Shown piece after piece: positions 1 to 11,870 of a stretch of DNA of 64,000 bases. Numbering within the stretch: the first letter of the stretch is position 1; each line of letters begins with the position of its first letter. The stretch lies in contig NC_081335.1 in assembly GCF_022539665.2 (NCBI RefSeq), positions 9,460,449 to 9,524,448 on the forward strand, read 5' to 3'. Origin of the DNA: Daphnia carinata. Taxonomy: Eukaryota; Arthropoda; Branchiopoda; Diplostraca; Daphniidae. The notes beneath the pieces were generated by a model. That model ran no database searches and was not told the DNA's origin. It saw only the letters and a list, made by a program, of their open reading frames with translations. The translations under genes were made by a program, and so were the position numbers.

Positions 1-639
1 CCTTTGTTGCAGCCATTGTGATTCAACCGGCCAACATTATGTCCACCAGACTGATTTTATCGCGCTGGAAACGTTGTTAACGTGTTCTGACCACTAATGT
101 TAGAATAATCATCTACTGGTCATATCTGTCCTCTTTTACCACTCCTTTGACAAATGTCTCAAAAAGAGGGATCCCGGCTCGAGAAAGGGTGTTGCTATAG
201 TACAGTTACGAGTCTGGCTATGACGCTCTCTGGGTCGACAAACTTTGTCTCGTTACCGAGGCTACTCTTCTTACATATTTCTTCAGCTTGCCTAAACGGC
301 CATTCTTTTGGCGGTGGTCGTGGTGGTATCTAGAATCCATATTGCTGACTCTTAACTACTAGATATTAATTATTTTGCTGGCCATCCTAATAAGGTGTTT
401 TAATTTCAATAGATATGTAAGATGATATAAAGATATCAACTGATGATTTTATTGGTAGTAATCGTATCAAGTAGAGAACCTGTTTTCCTGGTGAATTTCA
501 TTGATTTTGGATAGTGCTTTACTTTTTTGTCCCTTTTCAATAATGCATAGCTGAATGGCTTAGACTGCCAACAAATCTTGAAGACACCATTCCCGCACCG
601 CAAAACCAACATCTTTAACAGAGAGCACACGAAGTAATC
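1..639. other. no recognisable gene
   Basis: I see no convincing coding region, RNA gene or repeat structure here. A short minus-strand ORF near 436-630 has no family resemblance that I recognise and is interpreted as chance. Confidence 0.5.
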
Positions 640-1280
640 GTAACAAAAAAGAATTAAGCGTCCGGAAAAAAGAAGTGAAAGGATAGGGTAAACTGCAACG
701 TCTGTACTCGTTTTATCCTGGAATAGCGGCAGAAAACTGGAAGGATATCGAGAGACAAATTGATTAGCTATGCAGAACCCAACTATTTGGCTACTGCATT
801 TCTCGAATCAACCTACTCCTAAAGACCACCGCCAATGGAACACATCAACTGCACCAAAACACACTTCGAAAAGTGTAAATGGCAAAACCTGACACCAGAG
901 GAACTAGGAATTCTTCCCTTACCATAAAGCCCAGAAGAAATCAAGGGTAAACTCGGAAAAACTTCCAACATAGCGCCTGGACGACATTGCCTGGAATATC
1001 GACATTTCTTCTTGCAATGGACGCAAGCAACCATCGCCTAGCAGTGATCTACCGCTCTGTATGGGCTAATGGGATTCCAGCTTTCGCAAAACATCAATGA
1101 CAGTTCCTGTATCTAACATAGATGATTCTTCAGAGCACGGAAATTTCCAGCCAATATTCCTGATACTGAGTACGTACAAGATCTTTCCAGTACTATTCTC
1201 TTAAAATAATGGATACTGTGGTGAAACAAAAGAGAATATCACCATAGCAAAAAAAGCTTTCTTTCATGTGTTAGGGGCAA
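640..1280 (+). pseudogene. R2-superfamily LINE fragment (copy R-0), upstream-of-RT region
   Basis: On the plus strand this stretch aligns by eye with the minus-strand LINE copy at 13400-13980: the same order of segments is seen (a region reading like LQRLYSLYP..., a Thr-rich stretch, then the segment ending with the word for MYKIF and GILSS in related copies). It carries many stops and indels, so it is a decayed 5'-truncated piece. It continues after the DNA transposon at about 4694-4760, where the 'cacacatctcctt' segment of the RT domain reappears. The assignment rests on internal comparison of copies in this window; the direction is opposite to the other copies. Confidence 0.6.
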
Positions 1281-1303
1281 CCCACATAGCACCGGGTGGA
1301 CTG
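1281..1303 (+). repeat. left terminal inverted repeat of D1
   Basis: The first 16 bases are the reverse complement of the element's right end, and they match the right end of copy D2 (39892-39914) with about one mismatch. Confidence 0.8.
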
Positions 1304-2031
1304 TAAGATATGCCAAGGATGTCTCATAGTCCGAAAGACATCCCAGACTACAACAGGCCGTCTCAAAGATGTCCGGTCAGGCCTACTTTGGTACAAAGAC
1401 AGCTCTGTCCAAAAAAGGACGTCTTAAAGATATCTGGTCAGGACTTCCTTAGGTCAACGGAATACGAAGACTAAAAAGTGACGTCTTTAAGATGTCAAGA
1501 CAGGCTTAATTAACGATAAGGCGATTTGAAGCTAAACAAAGATGTCTTAAGGATGTTCCCGGAAAGACAAACTCGGGACGTAGCACTAAGATTAGAATAA
1601 GATATTCCTAAGACGTCCAAGATCAGAATATCGTTCTCAGGACTATCATTCAAGAGAAAAACGGGATCAGAAGAAGGGGTCTATACGACGTCTACATAGG
1701 GCAAATTTCGGACAACTTTATCAGTGAAGTTAAAGGCGAAATGCAGGTGTTTTCTAGACGTCTTAAGATATCTTAAAGAGGTCTTCTAAATGTGCTCTAC
1801 ACGTCTGTTGGGTGTTTTTAAGATGCCTTGTAGACGCCTATACCCGAAAATTACAGTCGCCTCTATCAGTGAAATTTTAAGGGGTATACACAGCGTAAAA
1901 AACATCTCATCAGTTATTGCGCGAAAATGAACATCAAACAATCAAAATTCATTGTTTCTTTAATAGGAAAACTGCAAATGTATTCAATGACGCCGAAGTA
2001 GGCAATCTAACCACCTTACACAAAATGTTTT

Positions 2032-2793
2032 TCATGTCAACAATTGAAAGTTAGCAGACAGCGATGACACAAGATATTCTTGGATTACAGACGAACGACA
2101 GCGATCCGTATAGATATCTCGTTGGTTTGCATATCTTTTTGCAATTACAACCGCATTATCACGGCGATTTACAAAATCATGTATCACAACAACGGACATG
2201 TCTTTAAGAAAACACAACCATCGGCCTCATAATCGGATTTCAAGTGTGCAATTCCTGGAATGTTTACTCGCTTTCCGAGGTGTTTTTACAAGAGTTCGAG
2301 TTGACAGAGGAAGATCAGGATGATAGGGATGCAAAATTTTCAATAGTTGATCACATTTGGAAAAGTCTATGGAACTTTCTATTTTCACGTAGCTAACTGT
2401 GCCCTGGGAAAAGTTCGCCAGCTGACACTTCATTTTTTGCTGCTGGTCCCTCAACATCGAATTCTTCTATTGTTGCAGATAACGATTCTTCCAGATTACT
2501 ATCACTACCACTACTGTCTGGTACTTGCTCGTCAGAATAGTTCTCTGAAGACCACAGGAACACTGCCACAGATGTTGTGGGCCCCTTTTTACCGAAGCAA
2601 GGTTATTTATAGTCTTCAAAAAATTTTGTTCAAGATAATGTACTTTTACGTCTAATTTAGGTATCCGTTGGACTTGAGTTTCTGCTAGTGTATCAGGGAA
2701 AATACCAACTTCAACATCAAGTTGGGAGGAAATTGAACTAATTTTGACATCTGACTCTGACAAGTCATATGAGCATTTGTCATCCTCACACAA
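2032..2793 (-). pseudogene. broken transposon-encoded protein (HPDLP/RTL motif protein)
   Basis: Three consecutive minus-strand ORF pieces (2467-2793, 2227-2457, 2032-2217) make up one decayed gene; the same pieces occur in the same order in D2 at 38411-39172. The middle piece contains the run YHPDLPLSTRTLVKTPRK, a motif I associate with uncharacterised animal transposon proteins that carry a 'HPxLPxxxRTLLxTP' segment near the N-terminus. The first piece is acidic and Ser-rich. The C-terminal catalytic part expected downstream is absent, so this copy is truncated. The function is probably transposase-related, but that is inference from its place inside a TIR element. Confidence 0.5.
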
Positions 2794-3248
2794 AAATTAC
2801 AAGTATGGTGCATTTTTCTAATTTCGCCTCCTTTTATTTCTATCTATCATTCGCCTGATAATTAAAAAAGTCAAATCAAAACCAACAAAAGAAACACATT
2901 TCCTGATATACATACCTATAGTGATGGTTTAAGTTGTGATGCTTAAGCACCTAACAAACAAGTAATCAATCAATAATATTTCAGAATGAAAATATGCTCA
3001 TAATTCACTAATATTTGACGACAGTTTCAACAGAGAGTGCTTCAGAAGATGAAAAAAAACAAATGACAAAACAAAAGCGAGTCTCGACTCCCGAATCATT
3101 TCAGAAATACGCTCCCTTTTTTCTCATTTTTTTTCAGTCTAGTTTTAGTTATTGAAAGAAGTAAACAAGTGGATTTTCGTGTGTGCTTATTATCGTTTGC
3201 GTTTAACTTTCACTGGCTGACATCTGATTAAAATGACTACATTCTTAA

Positions 3249-4122
3249 TTGTGCAATTTCAAGACAAAACTAAAGAAAACGAAGTCTTCGAAAAGTCACC
3301 GCAAATTGGCTGAGGGTTGTGCAATTTTGAAAATGTCATGGAAACGCTATGATTGCAAAATTTTTTCGAGTCACGGTAAATTATGTTACTATATGTACAA
3401 TTGTTATGTACTAATAAATTTATTGGTTTCAATAGAATCTTTTGAAAGAGCCATGAACAGAAAAGATGAGTCTGACATGTCAGAGTCAGCAGGGATATTT
3501 TTGAGCAATTCAAAGAGGAAATCTCAGATCAGAGGGATCTAGAAAGATACAAAATCAACAGAAAAAAGCCAAACAGCTCACACAATCCTCGTTACCGACT
3601 TCATCTATCTACTTTGACGAAAGACTTAGCAGTGAAGTTGGCCCAATTGACATTAGTGTGGGAAAAAATCGCCATCCTGTCTTTCAAAGATATTTCAGAC
3701 TTCTTTGAAAACGAAAGAAGACATCCAACATTTCGAAGAAAAATTGTTGAAACCTGACGCCCGAAACAACCTTGTATGGGTCCATTAATGTTAAATTAGT
3801 TAACTGTTCTACTTGCAGCACAATATCGTTAACATGTTTTCATTTCAGGTGGAGATGCTGCGTTAGTTTCTTTGAAAAAAATGTGGAGGATACAATTAGA
3901 AGAATTCAGCGCGAGGTGATGACTAACGAATTCATGAAAACCAACACTTGGAGTGAAACACCAAAACCAAACAGTGTGAAGGAGAAGAGTTCAGCGGTGA
4001 AAGGTTCGAGATTATTGTTAGCTGTTACGGAGGCCGTTAAATATGGAGAATTCAGCAAAACACCTATCCCACATATTGAACAAACTTCCCAAATGATTAT
4101 AAGAAAAACAGTGATAGGTTAA
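3249..4122 (+). pseudogene. broken transposon gene with DUF4806-like C-terminus
   Basis: Plus-strand remnants diverge from the minus-strand gene. The first part (3249-3542) is shared with D2 (37704-37937, minus). The last part (about 3850-4122) reads DTIRRIQREVMTNEF..., followed by a basic segment and a helix, a pattern like the DUF4806 domain found in many arthropod and cnidarian transposon-linked proteins. A polypyrimidine tract ending in CAG at about 3848 just before this block looks like a 3' splice site. Relative to D2, D1 lacks about 0.7 kb of middle sequence, while D2 lacks the DUF4806-like block. The domain call is from memory of the family pattern and is tentative. Confidence 0.4.
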
Positions 4123-4670
4123 AGCAAAGTACAGCAAACAAATCGTGATGCTTTTTTACATGTCCCTATTTATTTACTTGATCCTGTATAGGCCGTATGG
4201 CCCCGCAATGTGTTGATGTACACTGCTAAATTCAAGAATATATTGCTTGACATGTAATGATGTGGACTCTTGTTACCATTTTAGGCCTCATATTTTCGTA
4301 AAGTTTTTGACGTCATATTCCATTTTTTATGACGTCTGTTAGATGTCTTTAACCATACTTTAGACGTCGCTTTCTATGCATTTGGGCGTCATTTTCCATT
4401 CTCTGGGACGTCGTGATCCATAACTACGGAAGTCTTAAAGGCAACAGTAAGATATTTTTGGGAATTCGCCTATGTAAAACAACATCGTCTTGAACGTCTT
4501 TCATGCATCAAAATGAAAACTTAAATTTGTCCACAGATTGTCTTGAAAGTTATCTTAAAGATACTACTAGTCCCGAACATTTGGACGAATGGAAGGGGTC
4601 TTAAATATTACCTAAAGAGCTCCTCGGGATCTCCTCACTCGGGACGATCGGACATCCTCGGGATGTTTTA

Positions 4671-4693
4671 ACGACAGCCCGGTGCTATGTGGG
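4671..4693 (-). repeat. right terminal inverted repeat of D1
   Basis: Read on the minus strand it begins CCCACATAGCACCGGG, identical over 16 bases to the left end at 1281. Confidence 0.8.
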
Positions 4694-5639
4694 AAACAAA
4701 GATGCACACATCTCCTTCTCAATATTATCGAACGGGAGGGACAACAAAAGATTCACGAACGGAGTAACCTTACTGCAATGAATTGTCGCACTTAAAAGAT
4801 ATCTCATAACAGACCTACTAGTAACCTATTTTGGCGACATCGAAATGTGTTAAACCAGTAAAACCTAGAGCCGCCACCAATAACCACGTTTATCTACTGC
4901 ATAAACTACATTTCCTCCACTGTAGATTCCGTGCGTGGAACTTCTCGGAATAAAACCGCTAATGGTAGCCGATGCATTTCTTTGAATCAGCCAATGCAAC
5001 CAACAACTACGTCGCAACGGCTAAACAGTACTTCGAACGCGGCAACATTTTACAGCAGGACAATTGACAGAAGTGCGTGTGACCTTATACACAAAATAGA
5101 TAAAAACCAGTTTAAAAAAGTAGCTCCTTGCGTCACTGCTAATCTGCCGTAATTGTTGCTCCATGCTATTGACATCATGAAATGCTAGATATATTGCTAC
5201 GCAATGGCGCGAAATTCAAGCACAAGATTGCCTAGGAAAATTCGCCCAGGATTACATCAGGCGTGACCAAATCAAAAAATAGTTCAGAGCTGGAATGCAA
5301 CATCACGATGGAAAAGACAGGAAACTTTAATTATCCATCGGGGAATAGATATCAAGCGAAGAAAAGAAAAGGTTCCCGAAAAGCATCGTCGGCAGAGGGA
5401 ACACACATATTGCGAGAATCATTACCGCAACTTATCCCGCAAATGCTGCCAAAGTATGGTTATCTCGTTAAGCAAAAATTCATTGGCACAGGTACCCCAA
5501 CAACAGGTACCCAAGCAACGTGTTCCTTGAATGTAAGCAATAATCCTGTATCCAGTGTATTAGCACTTTTGACTAAATTTTTACAATGAAAGATGATATA
5601 GATCACCATAGTAAAAACACAAATATATGTTATCTATGT
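4694..5639. other. end of LINE fragment, then unassigned DNA
   Basis: The first about 70 bases continue the R2-superfamily LINE fragment R-0. The rest contains short ORFs (for example 4931-5152 and 5263-5589, plus strand) with no recognisable motif. I do not assign a function. Confidence 0.4.
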
Positions 5640-8040
5640 TTGTGTAGCAGTTGACGGACCAACTTCTTCTATTGTATCGGGAAAGGGATGTAAAGAGCAA
5701 AAACTGCTTTCTTTATTCCTTGTGGCAGTTCCTCCAGCTCTGAAGTGGATATGACGCGTAGTGTATATACTACGTCACTACACATTAAATTGGAATCCCG
5801 CTAAATACAGTTAGCGGTATGCTTCCATGACTTGGACTTAGGAATGGCGCGTAGTGTATAACCTGTGCACCGCACCCACCTCGGTCTTCTGCCACCTAAA
5901 CGTGTTTCTCGTTTCTACCAAGGTGTGCGCCACTGTACCTACTCCAGTTACCAAAACCGGTGATTTGCAACTGTTATGCTTAGAGTTGCCTGTGCTACAA
6001 TGTGATGTAGTTATGTACCAGGACAATAAATAAACGGCAATTAACTCTTACAATATGATAACTGCAGTTCGGGTTTTTCGAAATTTTTCACTATCATATA
6101 TTTCGGTAAACATTTTTAGAATTTCGTTTTTAAGCAGGGCCACGCTTTTTTGTAGTTCAACATGCAATCCATGTATTCTGGTGACTTATTTTGTGACACT
6201 TTTGTCACAGACTTTCCGGACATCATCTTCTAAGATTCCTTTACCTAAATTTAAATTCATCTCTTGGTTAATTTGATTCTTTAAAATTGTTTAAAAATCC
6301 CTTCCCTTTTTACTGAATGGTGCTTGCTTAGAGAGTATAACGTTCAAAGATTTAAAAAAATTAGACACATAGGGTTTTTTAATGTCTCATTCTCTGATAA
6401 TTCGTTTATTCTTCTGCTTTCTCTTTTATGTTTTTAAAATAAAGTTTGTCACACTAAGTGTTTCATTATCAATAAGGTAATTATATTCATCTTAAATATT
6501 CTTTCCTTCTTCATCTATTCTATGCATATTTTTAAAACATATTTTTAAAATAGTAATGATTCTTAAACTATTTTGTTTACCATTTTGGCTATTGATCGTA
6601 ACATCTGATAAAGAATTTCTTGTTCTTTTCTTTCAATTTTATTTTCCAACTTTGTGTGCGCACTATTTGGATTTTTAAAATATTTCTTTTTCTTACCACT
6701 GCATTGTACTCTTATACTCTTGTTCGTTTGCTTCAAAATAAAATTTTATAATGTATTTTAGAATTTTGGATCATAAATTGTACTAGTATTCAGTTTCTAC
6801 TTCAATATTTCTTCCTGTTTCTTCATGGAGCTCTCTAGATCTAGCCTAAGTAAAACTTAAATGTTTACCTCTTCTAAATATTTTCTTGATTTTTCATTAT
6901 TTATATTGGGACTAAGAAAATTAGGTAGTGGCTATTGGGTATTTTGTTCAATAAGCATCTCTCAGCTTCAGCCTTTCTACAAGATTTTTCAATTGTCTGT
7001 TTATTTTGTTTTTTGTATCACTTCCTCCTAAAAATATTTCTGCCTGTAGTGCCTGTAGAAAAAATTTGTGTCAGTTCGTTTTGGATTGGCAATAAATGAC
7101 TAAAATTAAGTGATAGGCTTGTTTTTTCTTGTTTGTATAATTCTTACATTATAAATTTGTTTTTAAATGTTTCTTGATTCTTCCTTCTTCTTTGATTTAA
7201 GTTCGTTTATCTTAATGAAATTATTCTAACCACGTTATTTATAAAATAATTGCTTTTACTCTGAAAAAGGGGTTATTATTTTCGGCTCTAAAAATCCTGA
7301 ATCTTCTTCTTGATCGCTGTTTCTATGGTTGTCTTGAACTCGTTTGAAGTTCTTATTTACCCTCCGTCAAATTTAGTGTCCCATCAGAATCACGATACCA
7401 TCTTACTGATCGCATCACATGTATTATTTTTTTTTTACCGGCCCCCTATAGATAACTCCAAATCGGGTTTTCTAAATAATTGTTTACCGTCATTTTCGAG
7501 CTTAGTTTTCCATTTTAGTTTTATGCCACATCCAAATTCGGTTTGTCCCACACTCTTTCCTTTAACTTTCGATAGAATTCCTTGATTGGCTTGGATGCTG
7601 CGTAAATATATTTAAAATGCATCACGTCAGGAACATACTTTACCTAATGTTTTTCCATGGACTCCCGGTAACGACTACATGGATTTTATGAATATTTTCC
7701 CCCAGTTTTTCAAACACCGTTTGCGTGTTTTTTTCGAAAATTATCAAATAGTAAGGAATCATCATGAGTATTTGTTGGTGTGGTAATACCTATCAATAAC
7801 AGTCAGCTGGTCTTCTATTATCGCGTACCCATAATCCACATTTCGCTTTCTAAAGGAACACATACAACAATTTTGAAACTGGAAAATTCGCAAGAAGTGC
7901 GAGATTTATCTGGTCGGGGCGATCTCTGAATCTGGAATCCTGACACCGGTAAGTGCTTTTCGTTAGCTGTCTACTTTATCTTAACGACGAATGCAGTGTT
8001 TGTTTTTCTCTTCCAGGTGGTGAATGTAGGCAACCAGAAA
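5640..8040. other. unassigned, mostly AT-rich DNA
   Basis: From about 6050 to 7300 the plus strand is T-rich and very AT-rich; read on the minus strand short pieces are Lys/Glu/Ile-rich, as in the second L1 family of this window (25537-27850), but no motif confirms it. A small palindrome-rich patch lies near 5747-5790 (tagtgtatatactacgtcacta). Nothing else is supportable. Confidence 0.35.
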
Positions 8041-9300
8041 AGTAAGTGTTTATAGCAAATTACCTATTGGCCGAAAATGGCCGATGATCAGGTTTTCGTT
8101 TGAAGCACTGAAGTCCATGATTCCGTTCAACCAGATTCAAGCGAGAAGGCATCCAGGAAACTCAAACGTCAGATGCTCATCGGTTTCGGGATACTGATGG
8201 CACATAGGACACGTCTCATCTTTGGCCGAAACCAACCAATGACCTATCGTACTGGTTGGGAAAAGTTGCTGGTTGAAGAGGAACATAGGGTTTCAGATGC
8301 AGGCGTTGCTGAAAATAAGTGAGCCTCTTCATGGCTGCTACGGGCGCGTGTTGTTAATGTAAATTGGTAATAACCTTCGCAGTGGAAAGTACCACAAAAA
8401 TGAAATTGAGAACTTTCCGGATTACTTTGGTCTAACAGGATTTTGTAGATGCGGCGCAAGGAAAGGGAACGTTAGAAGAGGTGTGTGGTGACCATTCCTA
8501 GACCGGTAATACGACTTCATATTAAAGTTTAGTTCAGCCTTTGTACTTTTTCCATTTTTTTACATTTCCCTTTTGAATGTCATCCCGAACAATGTCAGTG
8601 CCCATACCCTGAATCAGATAGTTGGAACAGTCATGGCAACTTCGTTTCGCCACTATAACGGCACGTCTAATTTGTAGAAGGAAAATTAGTGCTGCCAGGT
8701 ATGTGGTTGGATGCAATCAATTTCTTTTTTACTCATTTAAGAAAACTGCAAGGAAAAGATTGTTTTTTTAATTTAGGTAAAATGGGGAACAATGTCTCCT
8801 GCATTTGCTCTTTGTCGATAAATATGTGACAATAGAGGCAATGATCTAATCAGCGCGAAATTTGCATTAGTAGCTATATTTACATGAAATAAACTGGCTT
8901 CCTCAATTTCAGTCGCTTACAACGGAAACGAATACCATCGCCTTTCAGTGTGATCTCCTCCAAAGACTTCGAGAATTTCAACAACTGAAGAAAGACAACA
9001 CAATCAGAGGTATCAGCTTCAGCCATCTCCTGAATGCAAGATGGATGGTGCTGGTGCTGACTGAGACTTGGTTGCTGTAATCACTCGAGCTTCTTGCCTA
9101 AAATAATCTACCGAAATACGCTTGATACCCGATTTCAGGACACTCTTCCACCAATTTCCTACATTGCTTTCCCTAAGAGGATGATTGGCAGATTCCTGAA
9201 TAAAATTAGTGGCATATTTCTGAAAACCTTCTTCTGACAATATGGAAGTATTTAACTTCCACAACCCAGCAGGACATCTAGTATGGTGTGGGAGATCGAG
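8041..9300 (-). pseudogene. L1-1a ORF2 remnants (linker, RT piece, C-terminal CCHC region)
   Basis: Near 9264-9019 the minus strand gives the linker segment LNTSILSEEGFQKYATNFIQ found in the other L1 copies. Around 8716-8534 a short RT piece (SCHDCSNYLIQGMGTDIV) aligns with the RT palm of copy L1-1b. Around 8240-8150 the codons match the C-terminal zinc-finger-like segment (ETCPMC..YPETDEHLTF) seen more completely at 28140-28258. Frames change between the pieces, and most of the RT is gone. Confidence 0.65.
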
Positions 9301-9484
9301 ATTGCAAGTAAAAGTAGATTATACTGATTAATGATCACTAATCGATAAAGATTGCAAACAAATATTTAAAAAATTGTCTGCAAAGGATCGGCTAGCATAT
9401 ATCCTATCAAGTCTAGAAGAACCGGTAGGGTAGTGAAAGGTGTAACCAGGTTCATTATTTAGCTTTTTCCAGATGTCTACCACA

Positions 9485-9871
9485 TCAAGACAAGTAACCA
9501 TCTATTTCAAAGCATAGCTGACGAAAGAAATTGTTTCTCACAGTCTTAACGTGACTACCTGACCGGGCATAGATGTTAATGAACGAGAAACATTTCGCTT
9601 CAATAGAAATTAGCCTTCCGTCTGGTTCTAGCTGTATACGAGAATAGTCCAGACAATGTCTAATAAGAATGGCTGTTCCATTTTTGTTGGGATCGACATT
9701 TGCCAACAAATGGTAGCGACTTTCAATAATTGGGTAAGAATGAAATGCTACCTCTTGAAGTCCCACAATATCTAAGTTTCCGCCCCTGAAAAAGTTAAAA
9801 AGAATTTGACGCCGCTCGACTGACTTAATTCCTCCAATGTTGATAGATGCGATTTTTAACTTTGTATTCAT
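9485..9871 (-). pseudogene. L1-1a ORF2 start: apurinic-like endonuclease, truncated
   Basis: This is the N-terminal half of an endonuclease/exonuclease/phosphatase (EEP) domain, the target-nicking enzyme of L1-type LINEs. It begins with KIASINIGGIK, then GLQEV with the catalytic Glu, then FINIYA.SGS. The downstream GDFN motif seen in copy L1-1b is lost. The start codon overlaps the ORF1 stop as ATGA, which argues for stop-start coupling between ORF1 and ORF2. The ORF ends early in unrelated-looking residues, marking the internal deletion. Confidence 0.75.
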
Positions 9872-10882
9872 TTGGTTGGTTTCTTGGGTTGGGAAACGGG
9901 TATGGTCGGTTTAGGATTCAGATTGGTTAAGGTAGGTTTAAGTCTTTTATTTCGGTGTACAGTTGGAACTTTTAGGTGGTCTCTAGTTTTGTCGGTTTCC
10001 ATGGTTTCAATGTCCCCCATGTCGGGTTCAATCGAGTCCATGGAAACTATCATGGGTTCAGAGGTTCCGGGTTTGGTCTCGGGTATTATGGTTTGGAGTG
10101 GAATAGTCTTTGGTAAGGGATTGTCGGTGGGTTGAACTAGTTGGGGTGGAGAAGATGGAGTTTCAGGGTTGGGAACCCCCTCTGAGAGTGGGTCTTGCAT
10201 ACCTTCAGCTAAAGGTATAGTGGCGGGAATTTCTGTGACTGTCTTTTTTTTTTTGTGGCTTTCTCTAATGGTTTTGGGGCAATTGTAGGTTCCTTGTTTG
10301 GCTTAAAGTTGGGCAGTTGTAGCTAACATGTGTTTCGTCGTCACACAGTCGGAAAGTAGCTTTCTGTCAATCATACTTAGCCATGGCACGATAACTGCCA
10401 ATAGTTATGTATGATGCAATATTTTTGGTTAACGTCATTCGTGCAATCATCCAAGTGGCAAGGACAGGGTATCAAACTTCGTCCTCTACCACTCGATAGC
10501 GTTCCCACCGAGCTTCGATTACTGTTCAAATTCTTTCACACGGGTTTGCACTACTCCCAAATCTAGATTTCTGTGAAATCCCTGCAATCCAGACAAATTT
10601 CTTCTGAATATTGCTATCCATGATGACTACTGAAACTTCTTTCCCCTTCTATTCTGTCCTGACGGTCCCACTGTTTCGGGACAAAAAATTTGAGGTGTAT
10701 GCCTCCGAAGTAAATGTAATTCTAGCGACCTGATTTCTTGTGTCTAGTACAGCAGCTAGGCCTAAAAGATCCTGTGGCTCAACTTTCAAACTACGCACGA
10801 ACCCATGGACCGCACGCATACTCAATCTCGGGGTTTGAAACCCGAAATCAACATCTACACTATTGAGCCACTTGGCAGCCAT
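9868..10882 (-). pseudogene. L1-1a ORF1 (RNA-binding protein), broken
   Basis: The N-terminal piece (10882-10649) starts MAAKWLNSVDVDFGF, the same start as in copies L1-1b and L1-1c. A central part between 10640 and 10210 is frameshifted but still shows the RRM-like segment and the remnant of a CCHC knuckle. The C-terminal piece (10200-9868) is Pro/Thr-rich and basic at its end (QPKKPTK). ORF1 proteins of this type coat the LINE RNA. At least two frame disruptions are present. Confidence 0.7.
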
Positions 10883-11333
10883 TGTCCCTCAGACAATGAA
10901 AACAAAGTGGCCAAAGGGGAGGAGAAGATCCCCACACACGAAAAATACACAAAATAGGAAAAAAAGGGCTGCGAAACACAACAAAAACAAAACAACAAAA
11001 CACTGCTATACACTGAAACAAAAAGAAACAAGAGCAAAGGACTCACAGTTTGATGGGGAAACACAAATACAAGCAAAAACAAAAAAACTCGTCAAGCATC
11101 AACTGCATCAAAGAATTTGACTTCCCGCAGATTTTCAAAAATCAGTTTAATATTCTGGGGTCCATTTGAACCCGTACCAGATATTAAGCTGATAAGAACA
11201 GAGTTAACGCATTGTATTTTCCAATGGACTGGGAATAAATATTTTAATGTTTTATATACAATGTTTATTTTTACATTTATATGTAAAGGGAAAAAGTTCG
11301 CGAAACGTCGTGTCAACGCGCGTTAAAAAACCC

Positions 11334-11870
11334 TTAAAGAGAAAGTTGCAGACTGATGTCTTCTGTTTCTTCATCTTCTTCAGGTGGTGGATCGCTTTCT
11401 TCGGTTTGGTATGCCAAGTGGTTCGCTATCATTTTAGTAGTTTCTTGTATGGCCAAGAGCTTCATCTTCTTCGTCAGGTTGTTCCACCGCCTTCGAGGAA
11501 TGCTCAGGGCTAGGGATATTGCGTCGTTGCTTGGTAGCCAAGACCCGAGTGAACCAACGACTTGCGGAAGTACAGAGCCTAGGTGTTTGTACTTCTCTAT
11601 CTTCTTATCCCAAACCTTCTCTAACCCCTCTGCGCTGCTTAGAGGCACGGTTACATCAATTATGGTGGCAGGGTTCGTCGAAATTACTACGATGTCCGGT
11701 CGTGTTCCAGTGGAGTCAACTGCCCGATTTACAGAAACGGAGTGGCCATGTGCGTCCGCCATTGTCACCATAATATCTAGGATAGAATTGTGTCGATTAA
11801 TTAACAGAGCTGAGTTTGACTTGGCAACAACAGACGACATGGTCTGTTGTTTCCAGTTTGCCACAACCAA
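11334..11870 (-). pseudogene. R-a restriction-like endonuclease domain
   Basis: The ORF carries the RLE signature: Arg57-Pro58-Asp59, then Asp72 in IIDVTVPLS, then Lys90 in WDKKIEKYK, matching the (R/K)PDx12-14Dx..K pattern of R2-type site-cutting endonucleases. The domain makes the target nick that primes reverse transcription. In copy R-b this domain is in the same frame as the upstream Cys/His finger; here the two are in different frames, so one indel near 11810 separates them. Confidence 0.8.

Larger units (their letters stand above)
1281..4693. mobile_element. DNA transposon copy D1 with terminal inverted repeats
   Basis: The element starts with CCCACATAGCACCGGG and ends with its reverse complement, giving about 16 bp of matching termini. 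The subterminal 0.4-0.6 kb on each side is crowded with degenerate GACGTC/GATGTC-type words, typical of transposase-binding arrays. The interior holds two divergent coding remnants (2032-2793 minus, 3249-4122 plus). It sits inside an R2-superfamily LINE fragment, which resumes on the right side. I do not see an unambiguous target-site duplication (the flanks share only AA). No DDE core is visible, so the superfamily is not assigned. A second copy lies inverted at 36293-39914. Confidence 0.8.
8041..11090 (-). mobile_element. L1 (Tx1-like) LINE, copy L1-1a, internally deleted
   Basis: The minus strand holds, in order, an ORF1 (10882 down to 9868), an ORF2 endonuclease (9871-9485) and remnants of the reverse transcriptase and C-terminal zinc-finger region (9300-8041). 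The RT core is largely missing, so the copy has an internal deletion. The about 200 bases above 10882 are the A-rich 5' region shared with copies L1-1b and L1-1c. It abuts the 3' end of R2-superfamily copy R-a. Confidence 0.8.

Noticed and set aside
5263-5589. 108-codon plus-strand ORF as a gene
   Set aside because: No motif, no homologous copy in the window and no supporting context.
6050-7600. coding region in the AT-rich stretch
   Set aside because: Short pieces look L1-2-like on the minus strand, but I could not align any motif, so I leave it unassigned.
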